From positions 1,240,001 to 1,304,000 of the forward strand of contig NZ_CP051131.1 in the NCBI RefSeq assembly GCF_013378075.1: a stretch of DNA of 64,000 nucleotides, written 5' to 3'. Every line of letters starts with the position of its first letter. The first letter of the stretch is position 1. This document shows positions 17,870 to 25,839 of the stretch, piece after piece. Made by a program: the position numbers and the translations under genes. This stretch comes from Parasphingopyxis algicola (GTDB lineage: Bacteria > Pseudomonadota > Alphaproteobacteria > Sphingomonadales > Sphingomonadaceae). A model generated the notes under the pieces. That model was not told the DNA's origin. It made no database searches and saw only the letters and a list, made by a program, of their open reading frames with translations.

Positions 17870-18880
17870 CTATGCCTTGCTCAGTTCCGGCGCGCCCACA
17901 TCGCCCTGCCCAACCGTGCTGCCCGCCATTTCGAGCATCCTGTCGAGGCTCTTCTTCGCCTGAACACGCAGCTCCTCATCGAGCTCGATCCGCGGTTCGA
18001 GATCGCGGAGCGCGATGTAGAGCTTTTCCATCGTGTTGAGCGCCATATAGGGGCAGATATTGCAGTTGCAGTTCCCGTCCGCGCCCGGCGCGCCGATGAA
18101 GGTCACCTCGGGCAGCGCCTTTTCCATCTGGTGCATGATGTGCGGCTCGGTCGCGACGATGACCGTATCGCTCTCCGTCTCCTTCGCCGCTTTCAGGATC
18201 GAGCTGGTCGAGCCGATATGGTCGGCATGGTCGAGGATCGCGGCCGGGCATTCCGGATGGGCGAGCACGGGCGCGCCCGGATGCTTGGCCTTGAGCTTGA
18301 GGAGTTCGGTCTCGCTGAACGCTTCATGGACGATGCAGACGCCCGGCCAGAGCAGCATCTCGCGTCCCGTCTTGCGCGCCATATAGGCGCCTAGATGCTT
18401 GTCGGGCGCGAAGATGATCTTCTGGTCCTTCGGGATCTGGTTGAGGATCTTCTCGGCGGACGAGGAGGTGACGATGATATCGGACAGCGCTTTCACGGCG
18501 GCCGAACAGTTGATGTAGGTCAGCGCGATATGATCGGGATGCGCGTCGCGGAATTCCTTGAACTTGTCGGGCGGGCAGCTGTCTTCGAGGCTGCACCCGG
18601 CGTTAAGGTCGGGCAGCACGACGATCTTGTCCGGCGACAGGATCTTAGCGGTTTCCGCCATGAACTTGACGCCGCAAAAGGCAATGACGTCCGCATCCGT
18701 TTCCGCCGCCTTGCGCGAGAGATCGAGACTGTCGCCGACGAAATCGGCGATGTCCTGGATCTCCGGATCCTGATAATAATGGGCAAGGATCACCGCATTG
18801 CGCTCCTCGCGCAGCCGGTTGATCTCTTCCTTGATATCGACGCCGGCCAGGCTGCCGCCGATTCCGTCGCGTGCGTCCAT
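17870..18880 (-). CDS. nadA: quinolinate synthase A
   Basis: A 336-residue quinolinate synthase, condensing iminoaspartate with dihydroxyacetone phosphate to quinolinate with a [4Fe-4S] cluster. The three-fold repeat and cluster cysteines are present: NAGCSLEDSCPP (first conserved Cys), AHPECPAAILDHAD (second) and NCNICPYMALNTMEKL (third). HYYQDPEIQDIADFVGDSL near the N-terminus binds substrate. The ATG at 18880 has a good AAGGAG upstream. A 268-base region without genes precedes it and should hold its promoter; I found no clear operator there. Confidence 0.97.
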   Translation of the reverse strand: MDARDGIGGSLAGVDIKEEINRLREERNAVILAHYYQDPEIQDIADFVGDSLDLSRKAAETDADVIAFCGVKFMAETAKILSPDKIVVLPDLNAGCSLEDSCPPDKFKEFRDAHPDHIALTYINCSAAVKALSDIIVTSSSAEKILNQIPKDQKIIFAPDKHLGAYMARKTGREMLLWPGVCIVHEAFSETELLKLKAKHPGAPVLAHPECPAAILDHADHIGSTSSILKAAKETESDTVIVATEPHIMHQMEKALPEVTFIGAPGADGNCNCNICPYMALNTMEKLYIALRDLEPRIELDEELRVQAKKSLDRMLEMAGSTVGQGDVGAPELSKA

Positions 18881-19148
18881 GATTCTGCTCCTTGATCCGA
18901 ATATAGGAGTTCGATGGGTGAATGTCTCGCCACCCGCACCTTATCAAGCCAACAAAGCGATTGCCGGTCCGATGACGGGAATTCTAGCCCAAAGTTCACA
19001 AAGTACACACACAGCGTTGCTTGTGGGCGTAATATAATTTCCTACAGCGGCAGACGCGGAGCGGGCGACTCCTGTCCTGCGATTCCGACACGGCCTGTCC
19101 TACATTGAAAGCACCGATCGCTGCCGACATGTCCTACCCGGCCAACGA
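18881..19148. other. intergenic region upstream of nadA
   Basis: No gene is supported here. It contains the nadA Shine-Dalgarno sequence and presumably its promoter. A motif like GTCCTA/GTCCTG recurs three times between about 19074 and 19136, but its meaning is unclear. Confidence 0.4.
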
Positions 19149-19958
19149 CTAGCGCGCGCCCGGCACGTGCGCGACGATCCGCAGCGGTCCGCCGCTGCCG
19201 CCGCGTATCTTCATCGGCAGGGCGATGACTGTCGCGCCCAGCGGCGGGAGGCGATCGAGGCCGGCAACATTCTCGAATCCCGGAATATTTTCGGCAAACA
19301 GGATGCGATGCACCATGAAGTCTTGCGTCTGCCCATAATCGAGACTGGGCGTATCGAGGCCGACCGCGCGAATGTCGCGCTCTTCCACCAGGAACCGCGC
19401 AAGCTCGGGCGAAAGGCCGGGAAAATGCAGCTGGCTCACGGCCGCCACGCCGCGCTCGGCGGTGCCCATATAGGCGTCGGCATCCGGCCAGAATTGCGCA
19501 TATCCTGTGTGGAACAGCAGGATCGCGCCTTCGGGCAAACGTCCATGCGCGGCTTCCCAGTCCTGCAAATCCTCGACCGCAACCTGATAGTCGCGATCCG
19601 CCAGCGCCGCTTCCGATACGTCGACAACTGCCGCCGGGCCGATCAGATTCTCCAGCGGAATCTCGTCCGTCGTCTGCGCGCCTTCGACGAAATGGATCGG
19701 CGCATCGAGATGGGTGCCACCATGTTCGGACGTGACGATATTATAGGCGCTGTAATACCAGCCGCCCTCGGTCATGCCCTCGAACACGGTATCGTGCCGG
19801 AACGGATCGGCCGTCGGCCAGAACACCGAATCCTCGGACAGATCATGGGTCAGATCAATCCACTCCCCCTCCAGCAGAGACGGCGCTTCGGGAGCTTCGG
19901 GCGCGCAACTGCCGAGCAAAGCGGCGACACCGATCGCGATCAGCGCATTTTTCGTCAC
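19149..19958 (-). CDS. cyclase-family metal-dependent hydrolase, lipoprotein (kynurenine formamidase-like)
   Basis: A 269-residue protein of the cyclase / kynurenine formamidase (KynB-like) superfamily. It has a lipoprotein signal (VAALLGSC, Cys-18), unlike the usual cytoplasmic members. The metal-binding signature HGGTHLDAPIHF and the preceding DLTHDLSED are intact; further family features are ILLFHTGYAQFW and GLDTPSLDYG. Relatives hydrolyse amide or lactone bonds with Mn2+ or Zn2+. Being lipid-anchored in the periplasm, it is unlikely to take part in tryptophan breakdown; substrate unknown. Confidence 0.85.
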   Translation of the reverse strand: MTKNALIAIGVAALLGSCAPEAPEAPSLLEGEWIDLTHDLSEDSVFWPTADPFRHDTVFEGMTEGGWYYSAYNIVTSEHGGTHLDAPIHFVEGAQTTDEIPLENLIGPAAVVDVSEAALADRDYQVAVEDLQDWEAAHGRLPEGAILLFHTGYAQFWPDADAYMGTAERGVAAVSQLHFPGLSPELARFLVEERDIRAVGLDTPSLDYGQTQDFMVHRILFAENIPGFENVAGLDRLPPLGATVIALPMKIRGGSGGPLRIVAHVPGAR

Positions 19959-19997
19959 TGCTATTCTCCCTATTCGGCGGGCCGACGCCCGGCTGTT

Positions 19998-20771
19998 TCA
20001 GGGCCGCTCCTGCCGCATTTCGCCCAGCACATCGCGCGAACGGTCCATTTCGTTCGGGTTCGCCTCGTTGCGGAACTGGGCGCGGACCACGGCATCGATC
20101 CCGGCGGCGCGGAGCGGCAGCTCGAAATTGCTCTCGACCGCGCGGCGGGCCGCGTCCTGTGCGAGCCGCATGGTCGGCCCGGCGCGCGCCTGGCGCATCA
20201 GCGAGCGCTGGCCTTCGGCGCGATTGGCGGCATCGAGCGCCTCTTCGGCGTCGGTCACGGCAATGAGGATGCCGCCATCGTCATATTCGCGGATCGCGTC
20301 GATATCGATATCGGGATCGGAAATGGCGAGGTCCGGCAGGGTGACGGTCAGCGTGTTCGAGGCCGCGTCCCAGTCGATATCGTCCTCGTCCAGCTCGCCC
20401 AGATCGAGTTCGTAGCGGACATTGCCCGGCATGATCAGCGTCTTGCGCGCCGACAGGCCGAAGCGCCGCTGGGTCGACGTAATCACCGCCACAAAACGCG
20501 CTTCGAACGGGATCAGCACATTCTGCTCGCGCAGTCCTTCCAGGCTCGAACTGGCGATGGTTTCGGGATCGGGCCCGCCGCCGAAAATCCGGCTCGTGAT
20601 GCTGCCGACGCCGACGACGAAGATGGTGATGATCGCGACCAAAGCGAGCAGGCAGCCGAGCGCGAACCATTTGCCCGAGCCCTGCCGGATCATGATCACC
20701 GGGGGCTCGCGGGGCGGCGGCTCGTTCGGCCCGCCGGGCGGATCGATCTCTATGCGGCTGTCTTCGACCAT
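19998..20771 (-). CDS. DUF4230 domain membrane-anchored protein
   Basis: A 257-residue protein with a Pro-rich cytoplasmic N-terminus (residues 1-33), one transmembrane helix (about 36-57, FALGCLLALVAIITIFVVGV) and a DUF4230 domain outside. The domain shows FVAVITSTQRRFGLSARKTL and beta-rich segments ending in an Arg-rich helix. Function unknown. Its start overlaps the end of the upstream MBL hydrolase gene by 22 bases, so the two are probably cotranscribed. Confidence 0.8.
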   Translation of the reverse strand: MVEDSRIEIDPPGGPNEPPPREPPVIMIRQGSGKWFALGCLLALVAIITIFVVGVGSITSRIFGGGPDPETIASSSLEGLREQNVLIPFEARFVAVITSTQRRFGLSARKTLIMPGNVRYELDLGELDEDDIDWDAASNTLTVTLPDLAISDPDIDIDAIREYDDGGILIAVTDAEEALDAANRAEGQRSLMRQARAGPTMRLAQDAARRAVESNFELPLRAAGIDAVVRAQFRNEANPNEMDRSRDVLGEMRQERP

Positions 20772-21628
20772 GTCTCGCTATCTTCTTCGACCAGCCCCCG
20801 GTCTCGCAGGTCGATCAGATGGGCGAGGACCGAGCGCCCGGCCGCGCCGTGCAGCCGGGGATCTATTCCGGAGTACATCTTCTGCACCATGTCCGGGATC
20901 GCGGTCAGCCCCGCGTCGATCGCGCGCAGGATCTGGCCTTCGCGCTGCTTGCGATGACCCATCAGGCCGCGCGCATAGCGCCGCGCTTTTTCGACCGGCT
21001 CGCCATGGGCTGGGAAATAGAGCGTCTCTTCCCGGTCCACGAGTTTGGCGAGGCTTTCCATATAGGCCTTCATGTCGCCGTCGGGGGGCGCGATCACCGT
21101 CGTCGACCAGCCCATGATGTGATCGCCGGTAAAGGTCGCACCGGCCTCGTGCAGCGCATAGCAGAGATGGTTGGACGTATGGCCGGGCGTCGCGACCGTC
21201 TCCAAGGTCCAGCCGTCGCCCGCGACGATCTCCCCGTCCACGAGCACCCGGTCGGGCGCGTAGGAGGAATCGAAGGCCGCGTCGGCGCGCGGGCCCGCAT
21301 CCTCGAGCGCGAGATAGGCGCAGCCGACGATCTCCGCGCCGGTCGCCTCTTTGAGCGGCGCCGCGCCGGGGCTGTGATCGCGATGGGTGTGCGTGCAGAT
21401 GATCCGGCGGATCGTCTCGCCCTTGGTCGCCGCGAGAATCGCGTCGATATGGCGCGCGTCGCGCGGGCCCGGATCGATGACCGCCACATCGCCGCGGCCG
21501 ACCAGATAGGTCTGCGTCCCCGTATAGGTGAAGGGCGACGGATTGGGCGCCAGCACGCGGCGCACCTCGTCGTGCAGCTCCATGGTCAGGCCGGTCGGCA
21601 TGTCTTCGGGCAAAGCCATGGCCCCCAT
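20750..21628 (-). CDS. MBL-fold metallohydrolase (LACTB2-like)
   Basis: A 292-residue metallo-beta-lactamase-fold hydrolase. The zinc motif reads THTHRDHSPGA (HxHxDH), followed by GHTSNHLCYAL and FTGDHIMGWSTTV (third and fourth metal ligands) and YFPAHGEPVE (last His). The C-terminal winged-helix-like segment (residues about 220-285) matches LACTB2/endoribonuclease-type members, not true beta-lactamases. ATG at 21628 gives the longest form; ATG at 21619 is equally possible. It lies upstream of the DUF4230 gene. Confidence 0.88.
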   Translation of the reverse strand: MGAMALPEDMPTGLTMELHDEVRRVLAPNPSPFTYTGTQTYLVGRGDVAVIDPGPRDARHIDAILAATKGETIRRIICTHTHRDHSPGAAPLKEATGAEIVGCAYLALEDAGPRADAAFDSSYAPDRVLVDGEIVAGDGWTLETVATPGHTSNHLCYALHEAGATFTGDHIMGWSTTVIAPPDGDMKAYMESLAKLVDREETLYFPAHGEPVEKARRYARGLMGHRKQREGQILRAIDAGLTAIPDMVQKMYSGIDPRLHGAAGRSVLAHLIDLRDRGLVEEDSETWSKTAA

Positions 21629-21752
21629 GTGGCAAGTTGGGGCGCTTTGCGAAAGGGTTGGATTCTAAAAAGGGGCAAAGCCTCGCTTCACCCCCTCCTT
21701 CCAATCGCGGTACCGGCCCCCGATCTCGTGGCGGTAGCCGGTGTCCCCGCGA

Positions 21753-23207
21753 TCAGCGGCTCAGATTCGCAATCTGCGCATCGAGGGTAGCGAGTACATC
21801 AGCCCGGACATCAGCCGGCATGTCGGCCTCGCCCGCGACTTCATCGCGCGCCTCACGCAGGCCCTCCAGCGCCTCGGTCCGGGCATTCTCCGCCAGCCGT
21901 TCGCGGCAGATCATCAGGCGCAGCCGCTGCCGGCCGGTTGCCGGATCGGTGCTCTCCTCGCTATGCACGGCCTCGCCGCTCTCATGGCATTGCTCGAGCG
22001 TCTCGATGTCCGGGATACGGGCGAGCAGTTCCTCGCGGTTCGGGACCATCTCGCGCAGCTCAGCTTCGCTCGGGATCGTCGCCCGCAATTCCTCTTCGCT
22101 GGGAATCATGGCGCGAATTTCGGCTTCGTCCGGGATCATGGCCTCAAGCTCCTCGCGGCTCATCGGCTCCCCGTCGCGGCCGAAGCGATAGACGCGCCGC
22201 TCGCCGTCATGATCGCCGTCGTGGCCGACGCGCACGACCCGCAGCTCCGGGTTCGCGGCCGGATAGTCGCGGGTCTCGGCCGCGACAGCGTCGGGCGCCT
22301 GCGCCACCGCATAGGCGACAGTCGCGGTCATCGGCAGGGCGACCGCCATGCCGATGCCGATCCCGGCCAGTCCGGCGGCCCTGCGAAGTTTTGATTTGTC
22401 ATTCATTGCCATCCTCTTGAGCCTTTTTTTCAGTGATTTGGGATTGTCGAGAGCGCTGGAAAAAAGCAGGGCCTGGCCGGAGGACGCCTTGGCTACCGCC
22501 CGGCCATAGACCGGCCGTTCGCGATAATCGGTTTGTGCCAGGACGCGGGCATCGCAGGCCGCTTCCTGGTCGAAGCGGAAGGCGCGCCAGGCGTACCAGG
22601 CAATCGGGTTGAACCAGTGCAGGCACAGCAGGAGAAATGCCGCGAAATTGACGATCAGATCGCCGGACCGATGGTGCGAATATTCGTGCGCCAGCGCCAG
22701 TTCGCGCTCGCGTTCGCTATAGTCCCGGTAGAAACCCGGCGGGACGGCGATGCACTTGCGGAAGATGCCAAAGGCGATCGGACCGGCAACGCCCTTCGCG
22801 ATTACGAGCCGGATACCATGGCGCCTGTCGATATTGGTCGAATCCGCCAGAATTTCCTCACTTTTGCGCAGATGGTCGGAAATCCGCCACAGGAAGAGCA
22901 GGCCGGCCCCGGCCAGCCAGACGGTGATGAGAGCGGTCGTCCAGTCGGGGCCGGTGGCCTCGGAACCGCGCGCGAGGATCGCCAGGATTTCGGGTGCGAT
23001 GGCGAGCGCCGGATCGACCGTCGATGCCGCGGCGGACGCTTCGACCGTGCGCGTGATCGGCGGCATGAGGAGTCGGGCCGCGGGTATCAGCCAGAGCGCA
23101 TAGGCGACGCGCGCGCCGAAAAACCGGGTAACGGGTGCGCGGACGGCCAGAACCGCGACCATCAGGATCGACGTCGCGACGAACGTGTCCAGCAGCCATT
23201 CGGTCAC
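21753..23207 (-). CDS. BlaR1/MecR1-type M56 membrane metallopeptidase with a repeat tail
   Basis: A 484-residue sensor protease of the M56 family. Several transmembrane helices flank a cytoplasmic zinc-protease domain with the HEXXH motif LALAHEYSHHRSGD (residue about 200). A last helix (AGLAGIGIGMAVALPMT) leads to an exported tail. The tail is not a penicillin-binding domain as in BlaR1 but carries five 10-residue repeats, consensus E-L-R-x-M-I-P-S-E-E (22002-22151), then a helical end. The start is GTG at 23207, overlapping the BlaI stop (GTGA). With BlaI it likely forms a signal-to-proteolysis switch; no beta-lactamase gene is adjacent. Confidence 0.85.
   Translation of the reverse strand: MTEWLLDTFVATSILMVAVLAVRAPVTRFFGARVAYALWLIPAARLLMPPITRTVEASAAASTVDPALAIAPEILAILARGSEATGPDWTTALITVWLAGAGLLFLWRISDHLRKSEEILADSTNIDRRHGIRLVIAKGVAGPIAFGIFRKCIAVPPGFYRDYSERERELALAHEYSHHRSGDLIVNFAAFLLLCLHWFNPIAWYAWRAFRFDQEAACDARVLAQTDYRERPVYGRAVAKASSGQALLFSSALDNPKSLKKRLKRMAMNDKSKLRRAAGLAGIGIGMAVALPMTATVAYAVAQAPDAVAAETRDYPAANPELRVVRVGHDGDHDGERRVYRFGRDGEPMSREELEAMIPDEAEIRAMIPSEEELRATIPSEAELREMVPNREELLARIPDIETLEQCHESGEAVHSEESTDPATGRQRLRLMICRERLAENARTEALEGLREARDEVAGEADMPADVRADVLATLDAQIANLSR
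22002..22151 (-). repeat. five tandem 30-base repeats coding for 10-residue units
   Basis: The units read ELEAMIPDEA, EIRAMIPSEE, ELRATIPSEA, ELREMVPNRE and ELLARIPDIE in the tail of the M56 protein. Each is 30 bases without gaps. Codons vary between copies, so the repeat is conserved at the protein level rather than being a recent DNA duplication. Confidence 0.85.
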
Positions 23208-23572
23208 GACCGCAGATCCTTGAGCAATTGCTCGATCTCGTCGATGTCCTTGGCGCTCAGGTCCTCGCGCTTGGCGAGATGCGCGACCAGCGGGCTGACT
23301 CGTCCGCCGAACAGGCGATCGACGAGGCGCCGCGATTCCTCGGTCACATAATCGTCGCGCCCGACGGTCGGCGAATAGCGGAAACGGCGCCCGTCGCGCT
23401 CGTGAGAGACCGCGGATTTCGCGGCCAGACGCGACAGCAGTGTCTTCACGGTCTGCATGCTCCAGTCCCGTTCGCCATGCACGCGTTCGGCGACTTCGGC
23501 CGCCGATAGCGGCGAACGGCGCCACAAAATCTCCATGATTTCGAGCTCGGCTTCGCTGATTTTGACAGCCAT
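23204..23572 (-). CDS. BlaI/MecI/CopY family transcriptional repressor
   Basis: A 122-residue winged-helix repressor; relatives bind as dimers to TACA-N2-TGTA operators and are cut by their M56 partner. Motifs: AELEIMEILWRRSPLSAAEV (helix 1-2), WSMQTVKTLLSRLAAKSAVSHERDGRRFRY (recognition helix and wing, two short stretches), then a dimerisation helix. ATG at 23572 (MAVKISEAE) is chosen as the family start. It overlaps the M56 gene by four bases. Two operator-like palindromes lie 16-49 bases upstream, so autoregulation is likely. Confidence 0.93.
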   Translation of the reverse strand: MAVKISEAELEIMEILWRRSPLSAAEVAERVHGERDWSMQTVKTLLSRLAAKSAVSHERDGRRFRYSPTVGRDDYVTEESRRLVDRLFGGRVSPLVAHLAKREDLSAKDIDEIEQLLKDLRS

Positions 23573-23587
23573 GGGCACGATCCTTTC

Positions 23588-23603
23588 GACTACAGCCGTA
23601 GTC
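23588..23603. promoter_or_regulatory. BlaI-type operator 1 (perfect palindrome)
   Basis: GACTAC-AGCC-GTAGTC is a perfect inverted repeat that reads TACA-GC-CGTA at its core, one base from the TACA-N2-TGTA consensus of BlaI/MecI operators. It lies 16 bases before the blaI-like start codon, well placed to block transcription or initiation. Confidence 0.75.
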
Positions 23604-23608
23604 AAAAC

Positions 23609-23624
23609 GACTACATGTGTAAAC
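23609..23624. promoter_or_regulatory. BlaI-type operator 2
   Basis: GACTACATGTGTAAAC contains TACA-TG-TGTA (23612-23621), a perfect match to the BlaI/MecI half-site consensus with the standard spacing. It is 21 bases (two helix turns) from operator 1, so two repressor dimers would sit on the same face of the DNA. Confidence 0.72.
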
Positions 23625-23787
23625 GTTCGGTCGGGCAAGATGTCTGCCGTTTGTCGAATATTCTTACAGTTTCGGCGACGGTAACGATTCGATAACGAAG
23701 TAAGTGTCTGTTTTTATTGTATTTCGTGAAAACTGGCACGCGCACTGCATAGTATGGGGCGTTCCATACCCACTAATACCCCCATGA

Positions 23788-23831
23788 GGGACGGGTTAGC
23801 CAGCTATACTGGTCTCGCGCTAACCCGTCCC
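23788..23831. repeat. 13-bp perfect inverted repeat across a stop codon
   Basis: GGGACGGGTTAGC (23788-23800) pairs with GCTAACCCGTCCC (23819-23831); the loop holds the stop codon (23804-23806) of the LPG-synthase-like gene. No T-run follows, so it may be a Rho-type or mRNA-stabilising 3' structure for that gene. Confidence 0.5.
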
Positions 23832-24838
23832 CTCACCCCCAAAAAAATCAAGGCAGCCAGCCCGGTCGGCACGTAGAACAGCACGAGCCGCCAGATCACC
23901 ATGACCTGCGCGAGCGTGTCCGGCGACAGAAACGGCGCGTAGAGCAGCAGAAACGCCGCCTCGGTGCCGCCGACACCGCCGGGCGTCGGCACCATCGTGC
24001 TGAAGGTGAAGGTCAGCCATTGCAGCGCCCAGTAGAGCAAGGGCAGCATCGCCCCGCCGGCAAAGCCGATGATCGCCGTCGCGACCGAATAGCGCGCGCC
24101 CCATTGCACGACGGACAGCGCCATGCTCGCCATCACGACCGACTTGCCGCCTTTGAGAACGGTCTTCCAGTCTTGCGCGACATTGCGCCCCAGTTCGACC
24201 GTGCGTCCGGCGAGGCGTTGCGCGAGGCGGCCGATCCGGCCGCCGAACAGGCCGCGCCGCGCCATGCCGAACAGCGTGCCGACAATGAGTATCAAGGCGA
24301 CGAAGAAAAGCAGTGCCTGCGCCGTCGAAGCGCGGGCGCCGACCCAGTCGAGCCCGCGCAAGGTCGATGGCAGTTCGAATCCGAAGGCGAAGAACAGCGC
24401 GAAGGCGAGCAGGCCGAGCATCACGATCGTGTCTTCGGCGATCTGCGTCGAGATCAGGGTGCCCGCCTTGTCGGCCGAGACCCCCTCATTGCAGAGAAAG
24501 CCCCATTTGATGACCGTACCCCCGGTCGCGGTCGGCGTTACCGAATTGGCGATGACGGTGCCCAGGATCACCCGGATATTCTGCGCAAGATGCAGCTCGA
24601 CGCCGAGAAAGCGGCACCAGATCGCAAGCCGCAAGACGTTGGTGAACCAGGGCACGACGGCGAGCCCGGCGGCCAGCGCCAGGAGCCAGGGCCGTTCGGC
24701 GATCGAGGAGAGCGGCCGGCCGTCCATCGCCCAGAGAAAGAAGACGATATTGGCGAGCGCCGCCAGCGGCAGCGCCCAGAGCGCCAGCCGGATCGCATGG
24801 CGGCTCAACCGGGCCGGTTTTTCGCTTTTTTCGGTCAA
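23804..24838 (-). CDS. lysylphosphatidylglycerol synthase-like / flippase-type membrane protein (UPF0104)
   Basis: A 344-residue polytopic inner-membrane protein of the LPG_synthase_TM (UPF0104, YbhN) family with about seven or eight hydrophobic segments. Family landmarks are RLAIWCRFLGVELHL, ANSVTPTATGGTVIKW, and the C-terminal TMVPTPGGVGGTEAAFLLL. It lacks the cytoplasmic aminoacyl-transfer domain of MprF, so it may be a lipid flippase-type protein; function is inferred only from family. The start appears to be TTG at 24838, since no ATG or GTG precedes the first helix. Confidence 0.83.
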   Translation of the reverse strand: MTEKSEKPARLSRHAIRLALWALPLAALANIVFFLWAMDGRPLSSIAERPWLLALAAGLAVVPWFTNVLRLAIWCRFLGVELHLAQNIRVILGTVIANSVTPTATGGTVIKWGFLCNEGVSADKAGTLISTQIAEDTIVMLGLLAFALFFAFGFELPSTLRGLDWVGARASTAQALLFFVALILIVGTLFGMARRGLFGGRIGRLAQRLAGRTVELGRNVAQDWKTVLKGGKSVVMASMALSVVQWGARYSVATAIIGFAGGAMLPLLYWALQWLTFTFSTMVPTPGGVGGTEAAFLLLYAPFLSPDTLAQVMVIWRLVLFYVPTGLAALIFLGVRGRVSARPV

Positions 24839-24925
24839 ATCGCGCGGCGCCTGCCTCTACCCAGGAAATCCATCTTCGGCGGTCTAGCCGATGGATGGCG
24901 CCGCGCAAAGCGTTAGGGGCAGGAC

Positions 24926-25711
24926 CTAACGCGGCCAGTTCTTGTGCAGAATGTCCGCGGTTTTGTCGTCGGCCGGGAAGAAAGCCTCGATCGCGAGTTC
25001 GGACAGGGTGATGTCGACCGGCGTCCCGAAAATCGTGATCGTGCCGATAAAGGAGAGCCGGCCGACCGTGGTATCGAGGATCAGCGGGACCCAGATCCTG
25101 TCGGGATCGGCGGGCGGTGCGTCATGCTCGCTCTCGTGCGGATAGGCAGCAACCTCTTCGCGCAGGGCGACGAGACCGGGATCGGCGCTGCTCGCAATCT
25201 GCTGGTCGAGCTGCTCGAGCACATGGGCGTGCCATTCGGTAAGGTTGACGACCTGCGGCGCGAGCCCGTCGGGGTGCAGCGCGAGCTTGATCGCGTTCAT
25301 CGGCGGTTCGAGCAGCGCGCTGCCGATCTGTTCGGTGAAGAAGCTGATCGCGTCGTTGGTCGCGACGATATTCCAGTGCCGGTCGACGGCGATCGCCGGA
25401 TAGGGTTCATGGCCCTTGAGGATATGCTCGACCGAGCGGCGCGCGATCGCCATCGCCGGATCATCGAGCGTCCGCTCGCCGTGGCGCGGCGCGAAGCCGG
25501 CGGCCGTCAATATCCCGTTGCGCGCGCGATAGGGAATGTCGAGACGCTCGGCGAGCCGGTCGATCGTGCCAGTGCTCGGCTGCGACCGGCCGGTTTCGAT
25601 GAAGCTCAGATGGCGCGGCGAGATATCGGCCTCGAGCGCCAATTGCATCTGGCTGAGCCGCCGCCGTTCACGCCATTGCCGAATCTGCTGTCCCACCGCC
25701 ACTGTCGCCAT
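24926..25711 (-). CDS. helix-turn-helix regulator with MmyB-like ligand-binding domain
   Basis: A 261-residue XRE-type regulator: an N-terminal HTH (QIRQWRERRRLSQMQLAL, SPRHLSFIETGRSQPS) and a C-terminal MmyB-type PAS-like sensor domain, with YPAIAVDRHWNIVATNDA as the family hallmark. MmyB proteins are thought to bind fatty-acid-like ligands. ATG at 25711 is chosen because GAGGAG lies eight bases upstream. It is divergent from a small membrane protein gene at 25840, which makes that gene its probable target. Confidence 0.9.
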   Translation of the reverse strand: MATVAVGQQIRQWRERRRLSQMQLALEADISPRHLSFIETGRSQPSTGTIDRLAERLDIPYRARNGILTAAGFAPRHGERTLDDPAMAIARRSVEHILKGHEPYPAIAVDRHWNIVATNDAISFFTEQIGSALLEPPMNAIKLALHPDGLAPQVVNLTEWHAHVLEQLDQQIASSADPGLVALREEVAAYPHESEHDAPPADPDRIWVPLILDTTVGRLSFIGTITIFGTPVDITLSELAIEAFFPADDKTADILHKNWPR

Positions 25712-25839
25712 CGGATCGCTCCTCTTCTCGATCGGCACCGAGACTAGGCCGGTCGGCGGGTCAATTCCATTACCTCCAAGGTAATCGACTGAGAGATGCG
25801 GGAGGCAGATGATCAGCGCATTCCAACAAGGAGGATCAC

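Noticed and set aside
20750-21628. MBL-fold gene as a beta-lactamase belonging to the BlaI/BlaR1 pair
   Set aside because: Its motifs and C-terminal region match LACTB2-type hydrolases, it lacks a signal peptide, and no BlaI-type operator precedes it.
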